Shown in pieces: positions 58,394 through 64,000 of a DNA stretch of 64,000 nt. Position 1 is the stretch's first letter. The number at the start of each line of letters is the position of its first letter. The position numbers and the translations under genes are program-made. This DNA comes from Nemophila menziesii (Eukaryota > Streptophyta > Magnoliopsida > Boraginales > Hydrophyllaceae). The stretch spans positions 4,092,001-4,156,000 of the forward strand of contig JARWIR010000039.1 in assembly GCA_029959085.1 (NCBI GenBank). Reading direction: 5' to 3'. The notes below the pieces were generated by a model. It worked only from the letters and a program-made list of their open reading frames with translations, did no database searches and was not told the origin of the DNA.

Positions 58394-58579
58394 AGACCCC
58401 AAACTCAAACCTTTGTCGTTCCGACAAAGTAAAATAAAAACAAGGCCTTTAAGTGAACACAAAAGGCAGAATCTAGTAAATACACCCAAAGCACAACTTA
58501 AAACGAATCTCATATAGTATGATTTAGGAATTAAAATACACATACACATACACATACACATTTCATGCAAAATCAGACA
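58394..58579 (-). mobile_element. Element I internal remnant with polypurine tract
   Basis: It starts with AGACCCCAAACTCAAACC (polypurine tract on the minus strand) and the inverted repeat CTTTGTCG-3 nt-CGACAAAG (58411-58429), and continues with sequence similar to 1860-2010 of A. A short ACACAT-type microsatellite lies near 58540-58563. The element breaks off where LINE sequence begins, near 58580. Confidence 0.75.
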
Positions 58580-59864
58580 ACTTAAAGGAAGAAAAAGAAA
58601 TAAAAGAAAAGATAAAAATAGAATATAACAATGAGGAGAAATATTGGAGTCACCGAGCGAGAAAAAATTGGTTAATTTTTGGGGATAAGAATACAAAGTT
58701 CTTTCATCTGGCCACCATACAAAGAAGAAAATGCAATAGAATTAACAGAATCAAAGATAGAGATGGGAATTGGATAGAAGACTCGGAAGAAGTGAAAGAT
58801 TGTTTTCAAGACTACTATAAAACAATGTTTAATGAAGTTCAGACACTTAATGAGAATATGGAAAAAGCGGCTGCACATATTAAACCTTGCATTACGGAGG
58901 AAATTAATAAACAAAAGCGCCAACAATAGAAAAAGTGGAGAAAGCAGTTAGGGAAATACCAGCATCTAAAGCACCGAGACACGACAGTCTTAATGGTAAG
59001 TTTTATAAAGAGTTCTGAGATATAATCAGTAAAGATGTTTTTAAAATTATCTCTGATTTCTTTAACAACAAATTGTTCTATTGAATGATTAATGATACCC
59101 TTATCACGCTTATTCCTAAAGGGGATACCCAAGAGGATTTAGGAGACTACAGACCCCATATCATGTGTGAATTTAATTTACATAATGCTAAAATTTTATC
59201 TAATAGACTCAGAGATTTCATGAATAAAATTGTTTCCCTGACTCAAGCAACATTTATTTAAGGAAGAGCTATACAAGATAATATAATAATAGCACAAGAT
59301 ATCTGTTTCTCTATGAGTAGGAAAAGAAAGAATAAAAAATACATGGTAGCAATAAATATTGATATGGCTAAAGCATACGACCAGGTACGTTGTGATTTTA
59401 TTCTTCTTGTTATTAATAAACTCGGGTTCTGTGATACTTGGATACAATGGGTTCGGAACTGTATTACCACGGTATCCTTCAACTTTAACTTGAATGGGGA
59501 GAGACTGGAAAACTTCAAACCTGGTAGAGGACTTAGAAAAGGTGACCCTCTTTCCCCTGTCTTATTTAATATCATGACGGAGTCCCTTATTAGTATTATT
59601 GATCACAAAATTAATAATGGAACGATTAGTGGAGTTCAAATTAGTCATAATTGCCCTTTTCTTTCACATCTTCTTTTTACGTATAACTCGATGTTCTTTA
59701 TTAATATAGAGGAAACGACTATAAAATTATTTAAAGAGTGCTTGAACTTATATTGCTTAGGTTCATGCCAAAGTATTAATTCCCACAAGTCTGTTATTCT
59801 TTTTAGTAAGGAAACACCCACTTACATTAGGGATACAGTTACTTCCATTATGAATATCACATAA
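58580..59864 (+). pseudogene. LINE reverse transcriptase region, catalytically dead
   Basis: Readable order: EEKYWSHRARKNWLIFGDKN, a hallmark of plant LINE ORF2 before the RT; then DTLITLIPKGD, LSNRLRDFMNKIVS, VAINIDMAKAYDQV (first catalytic aspartate kept), and GRGLRKGDPLSPVLFNIM. Where LINEs have FADDS there is FTYNS (HLLFTYNSMFF), so the two catalytic aspartates are lost. There are at least three frame changes before 59313; from 59313 to 59864 the frame is open. Confidence 0.85.
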
Positions 59865-61245
59865 ACAGGCGATCTTGGTTATAATTTAGGTATACCCCTC
59901 TGTCATAAACGATCAAAGTTTGAATCTTTGGAATTGATAGCTAAGAGATTATTTAAAAATACGAAAGGATGGAAAGCTAAGCTCCTATTTGAAGGTGGCA
60001 AGGAGGTGCTAATCAAATCAATTCTCCAAGCCATTCTGAACTACTATATGTCCATTTTCTCTTTCCCTATGTCCTTCTGTAATAAATTGAAATCTGCCTT
60101 TTCTAATTTTTGGTGGAACTCAGGTGAAAAAAATAGGATACATTGGATGGCTTGGGAAAAAATAGCAATAGGCAAAATTATTGGTGGATTGGGTTTTAAG
60201 GACTTTAAAAGAATGAATACGGTACTATTAGCTGCTCAACCGTGTAGATTGATGCATAACCCCAGAAACTTAGCGGCGAAGCTTTAAAAAGGCATCCATT
60301 TCTCTAAAAGTAACCTTTTGAATTGTAAATTACGTCAAAGTAGGACTTGGAGCTGGGCAAGCTTGTTAGAAGGGAGAGATTTTATTAAAAAACATTGGAT
60401 ACATATTATAGGGAATGGACAGGAAATAAACATATGGAATGATAGATGGATCGACTCAAATTGGTAATTGGAAAAACCCAATAATTCCACTATCTCGAAT
60501 GTTAATGAGTTATTTATACAAGGAACTACAAACTGGAACTCGGAGTTACTAGACAATACATTCGCGGAACCTATTATTCCTCTTATTAAAAGAAGTAATA
60601 TTCCTGATATCTTAGCAAATGATAAGTTTGTTTGGCCTTTTTCAAAAAATGGATCATTCGATACAAAAACAGGATACAAGATTATTACGGAAGAACAAAT
60701 TGTCAATAAACCTAGTGCTACATCAGTCATAACAAAACACAATTCTCCAATATGGAAAATAATCTAGAAAATCTAACGTACCAAAGAAAATCAAGGTATT
60801 TATACAGGGAGTACTGAACAATGCGATGCCCACCAAAACTAATCTTCACAAAAGGAAATGTAGGGATTCAACTAAATGTATTTGGTGTAATGAATCAGAA
60901 GAAACGGTGGAGCATCTTTTACTTCAATGCAAAATGTGTAAAGAAATCTGGGCTGGATCTCCCCTTCAAATTAGAATTGCAGATCAATTAGAAGAAAACA
61001 CTGAGGAATGGTTTTTAAAGATTATTCAAAGTTTCAAAAAAGAAAGATGGGATCAGAACATAACTAGAGACTTAATAATGATTAATATGTGGAATATATG
61101 GCAAGGAAAAATGAAGGCAATATACGAATATACCAACGTATGCGGCTTTAGCATCATTCAAACAACTAACAAGCTAATGCAGGAATTACATGAAATTGAT
61201 TGGAAAAAATTAATAGTAATAAGAGTGTCGGCAACAACCCAATAG
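59865..61245 (+). pseudogene. LINE thumb and zinc-binding region (zf-RVT)
   Basis: After a stop, the ORF2 reading continues as KLLFEGGKEVLIKSILQAI and FWWNSGEKNRIHWMAWEK (59928-60287), a middle segment (60468-60767), and a zinc-binding module CIWCNESEETVEHLLLQC (60826-61245) typical of the region between RT and RNase H in plant LINEs. Confidence 0.8.
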
Positions 61246-61318
61246 AGATTACTCCTTCCCAGCCTCTAAAGGAGGAACCAGAGATCTTTTTTTTTGTGAT
61301 GCATCCTTCGCTAACAGA

Positions 61319-61727
61319 TTGGAGCCGATGGGGCTGACAGTGACTGGGGTTCACAGATTACTTAACATCACAACTAAGCATGGTTACACGATGGACTGTA
61401 ACTCTGTTGCAGAAGGGGAAGCACATGCGGTGCTAAAAGCAGCCGAACTATGTAACCAGTTCCTAGGGAAATGGAAGATCATCCTTTCAGATAACCTTGA
61501 TATTATTCAAGGTATTAAGCAGGTGTCAGATGCCAGTTGGAATATCCAACCAATTCTTCACAGTATTTATCCACAAAACTGGTGAAATTGGGCTTATTTC
61601 ATTTCGTCACAACAAAAGGAACCTCAACAGTCAAGCGGATAGGGTTGCAAAGGAAGTTAGGCACAAAGCAATGGAAAGACGTGAAATGACTATTAGTCAT
61701 TTCAATCTTGCTGTTAGATTTTGTTAA
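61319..61727 (+). pseudogene. LINE RNase H-like region
   Basis: Two frames cover a plant RVT_3-type RNase H: AEGEAHAVLKAAELCNQF and IILSDNLDIIQG, then after a frameshift RHNKRNLNSQADRVAKEVR. A glutamate (EAHA), SDN and ADRVA positions resemble family catalytic residues. It ends about 70 bp before the poly-A tail. Confidence 0.75.
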
Positions 61728-61899
61728 GCTAGATATAGGCTAGGGTTTTATTATTCATTGTCGTTTCTGTTGGTGCATTAGCACCTTTTATTGTCCAAAA
61801 AAAAACTTAGGTAAGCTGCTGGAAAGTAATTGAAACAAAATACATAAAGCTGCTTGAAAGTAAATAAAACAAAAGAAATGCATTCAGTTGAAAGTAAAC

Positions 61900-62598
61900 G
61901 TGGTAAATCAATTCAAGCTATGTGTTATAATGTGGTGCATAATGCGACTAACTATATTAGGGCCTGGGGAAAAATATAGACGGTGGGTTAATTGTATCGG
62001 CGCGTAATACACTGGTTAAGTGGACTAAACCAATGGTAGGGGTTAAACTTAATATCGATGGGAGCTTTAATCCGAGTTCGTTAGAAGCTGGAGTAGGAGG
62101 GGTCTTTCGAGATATGGAGGGATCTTTCATGGGAGGATTTGCAGGTGGAATTAAAGCATCATCTGCCTTTCAATCCGAACTTTTGGCTTTGCATTGTGGT
62201 CTTTCATTGGCCATTCAGAGATCAAATGAGATAGTAGTAGTCGAAACCGAATCGCTAGAGTTGCACGCGCTAGTGAAGGGCGGTGGGAACACTGGGAGTC
62301 GGCTAGACACACTAATAAAAGAATGTAGAGACATTTTCGCATCGCATACGGGTTATGAGTTTGTCCACACGTATAGAGAGGCGAATTATTGTGCGGACTT
62401 CATGGCTAAATTTGGAATGCACCTAACTGGAGAACCAGTGTACTACGATTATCCACCGATGGGTTTAAAGATGTTACTCATGAAAGATAGATGTGGTATA
62501 GCCACCCCTAGAACAATAATGTGCTCTCCTATGGGAGTTTTGTAAGTTTAGCTATTAGCTAAATGGTCTTTGACCTCAGATATAACAAAAAAAAAAAA
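61900..62598 (+). pseudogene. 3' fragment of a second LINE: RNase H domain and tail
   Basis: An open frame from about 61912 to 62545 (first Met after the linker at 62033, 170 aa). The linker reads ATNYIRAWGKNIDGG, then LVKWTKPMVGVKLNIDGSF, the usual junction into the RVT_3 RNase H. The acidic residues of NIDGS, SELLAL and YCADFMAKF are kept, but the third aspartate position reads ETES instead of the usual ..DS. A 12-A tail (62587-62598) ends the fragment. It has diverged from the first LINE, so it is a separate 5'-truncated copy. It is too short to be autonomous; a domesticated host RNase H gene is unlikely but not excluded. Confidence 0.7.
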
Positions 62599-63062
62599 GA
62601 ATTGGAAAAAAATATAGGAGGTTTGAAAGTAATTATACAAAAAAAATGCTGGCTACTGAAAAGTAATTGGATAATAAAAACGGTTAAAAATGAATTGAAA
62701 AAAAATGCATATTATTAGTTTATTAAAATAATTGTTCTATCATAGTATCAAATTTTTTTAGCAGATTATTAAATTAACTTAAAATAATTAATTTTTTTTA
62801 AAAATAATTTTGATAGATATAAAAAAAATTTATTGTTACATATTTAAAATTCTATTAATTTACAAATTTATTTTATATATGTCTAAAATAATATTTTTAT
62901 CTATTTGTTTTGATAGTTTATTTTATCAATAGTAATTTTATTTGTTTTGACTATTTAGGCAAAATTATAGTATCAAATTATCTTAAAGTGTGTATACTTG
63001 AAGAAGAAATCACTTGTTGATGAGTTCTACGTACAATATGTTTGTGTGAATTTTGTTAAAAC
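62599..63062. other. AT-rich intergenic sequence
   Basis: Mostly A/T runs with no supportable gene, RNA or repeat. Short phrases such as GAAAGTAATT recur here and at 61820-61900, which hints that the second LINE fragment inserted into low-complexity sequence of this type. Confidence 0.5.
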
Positions 63063-63070
63063 TCTACGAT

Positions 63071-63635
63071 TAAGGATGGCAACGGATCGATTTTTTGCAA
63101 AAATATCAAAAACCATAACCATAACTGTTTATTTTATTAAAAACCATATCCTAACGATTACAACCATCGATTACAAATTTTAAAACCATAACCGCATTAT
63201 TCGTTTTCGGTTTTTGTAAACGGTCTTTTGGTTTTTAACCATAATCAAATGATAATTTAATAAAGATATTAATTTTCAAAAAAAAAACCACACATATAAG
63301 AAAAATCTCCAAGATATATAAAATATATTGTTGGTTTATTATTAAATTACATATTTATTATTTAGTTGGTTAAATCTAATATTTGAATTTTGGTTTTAGA
63401 ATTTTAATATATCTAATTTTAACTAGATTATCATAAATATGAAAATATATGATAATAATCGGTTTTCGGTTATTCGGTTTTATTTTTATCTTAAACCATA
63501 ACCTAACGGTTTTAACCATCAGTTACACTTTTCAAAACCATAACCTAATGCCTTTAACCACGGTTATATAATTCGATTGTTATCGGTTCGGTTATCATCG
63601 GTTTCGGTTTTTAACCGTAACCGTTGCAATCCCTA
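63071..63635. mobile_element. hAT-like MITE (565 bp)
   Basis: The ends form a 15-bp terminal inverted repeat with two mismatches (TAAGGATGGCAACGG at the left; TAGGGATTGCAACGG as reverse complement of the right). They are flanked by an 8-bp duplication with one mismatch (TCTACGAT 63063-63070 and TCCACGAT 63636-63643). Repeat length and terminus are typical of the hAT superfamily. The interior is made of AACCATAACC/GGTTTTTGG-like motifs and encodes nothing. Confidence 0.8.
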
Positions 63636-63643
63636 TCCACGAT

Positions 63644-64000
63644 TTTCTTTGTGAAGGTTTACGCCTCTACAGATAATGATTCATTTGTGATTATTTTTTG
63701 AAGTTTTCTTTTTCTATTTGGGGCAGGGACAGTTATCTCCTAAAATCTATGGATAAGAAAATATTTTTTTTGCGAAAACTTCAATTATGGAGGTAATAGA
63801 ATTTATATGTCCGAATACTTTTATGTTTTTTGACGATGAATTAGATTATATGATTATGTATCGAATGTTTATCAGTTTTTAGAATTTTTTAATTTATTAA
63901 ATATATTCACGCAAAATGGTTCGATTTGTTTTTTTGCACAGTTTTTTAGTTTAATAGGTTTCGGTTATTATTTTAGATTTTCACTCCTAAACAGTTTCTG
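63644..64000. other. AT-rich sequence at the right edge
   Basis: I see no gene, RNA or mobile element that I can support here. Confidence 0.4.

Larger units (their letters stand above)
58580..61805 (+). mobile_element. Decayed L1-type LINE (lacking its 5' part)
   Basis: The plus strand carries the ORF2 of a plant L1-like element from the RT N-terminal region through the zinc-binding region and RNase H to a 3' end with a 9-A tail (61797-61805). The endonuclease and ORF1 are absent, so it is 5'-truncated or was cut by rearrangement with element I. Many stops and frameshifts are present. I could not identify a convincing target-site duplication. Confidence 0.85.

Noticed and set aside
58391..59447. 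Hydrophobic minus-strand ORFs resembling membrane proteins
   Set aside because: Antisense of LINE ORF2 and LTR sequence; the hydrophobicity comes from the AT-rich complement.
62998..63183. 61-aa plus-strand ORF
   Set aside because: It crosses the left end of the MITE and has no protein-like features.

Overview
The window is a dense nest of LTR retrotransposons in a plant nuclear genome, probably a eudicot and probably pericentromeric heterochromatin (inference: Athila-lineage Ty3/gypsy elements concentrate there). I found no ordinary host gene, tRNA or rRNA. Almost everything up to 56436 lies inside one old Athila-like element (called D here, minus strand). Its pol and gag genes are cut into pieces by younger insertions, each bounded by a readable 5-bp target-site duplication (TSD).

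Layout. D runs leftward from its 5' LTR (54860-56436) and its far end lies beyond base 1. Insertions into D: C, a solo or partial LTR (before 1 to 254, 12973-13590, 15342-15352), in the RNase H region; E (16049-25897, plus strand, TSD AATAC), in the RT; H (27194-39973, minus, TSD TATGG), near the protease; G (40938-53741, minus, TSD TCTCC), in gag. Second-order insertions: A (255-12972, minus, TSD GTTGC) and the solo LTR B (13591-15341) sit in C; F (41612-48273, plus, TSD GTAGA) sits in an LTR of G. Right of D are a short unassigned piece (56437-56841), an LTR with internal tail of another family-B-like element (56842-58579), a decayed L1-type LINE (58580-61805), a 3' fragment of a second LINE (about 61900-62598), AT-rich DNA, and a hAT-like MITE (63071-63635).

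How the parts relate. A and H are full-length autonomous-type Athila elements: LTRs of about 1.56 kb, a primer-binding site of the tRNA-Asp type, one gag-PR-RT-RH-IN reading frame, then a separate ORF after pol encoding a 'putative plant transposon protein' type product. E and F are non-autonomous partners. They share primer site, polypurine tract, LTR tips and 3' internal region with A and H, but encode an unrecognised basic protein in place of gag-pol. E is a tandem LTR-internal-LTR-internal-LTR structure with a 2.9-kb deletion. F has a mosaic LTR (E-like U3, A/H-like R-U5). G is a non-autonomous Ty1/copia-type element (initiator-Met primer site) that keeps only a decayed copia gag N-terminus and carries a 437-aa protein resembling the post-pol ORF of A and H. 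Thus one accessory protein fold appears in two retrotransposon superfamilies, and a paired-palindrome DNA module is shared between the gypsy-type E/F and the copia-type G.

Most reading frames are broken. A looks very young (about four LTR mismatches by eye), yet its polyprotein has three stops, each explained by a single C-to-T change. Mismatch counts, similarities and domain positions were read by eye, without alignment software or database search.
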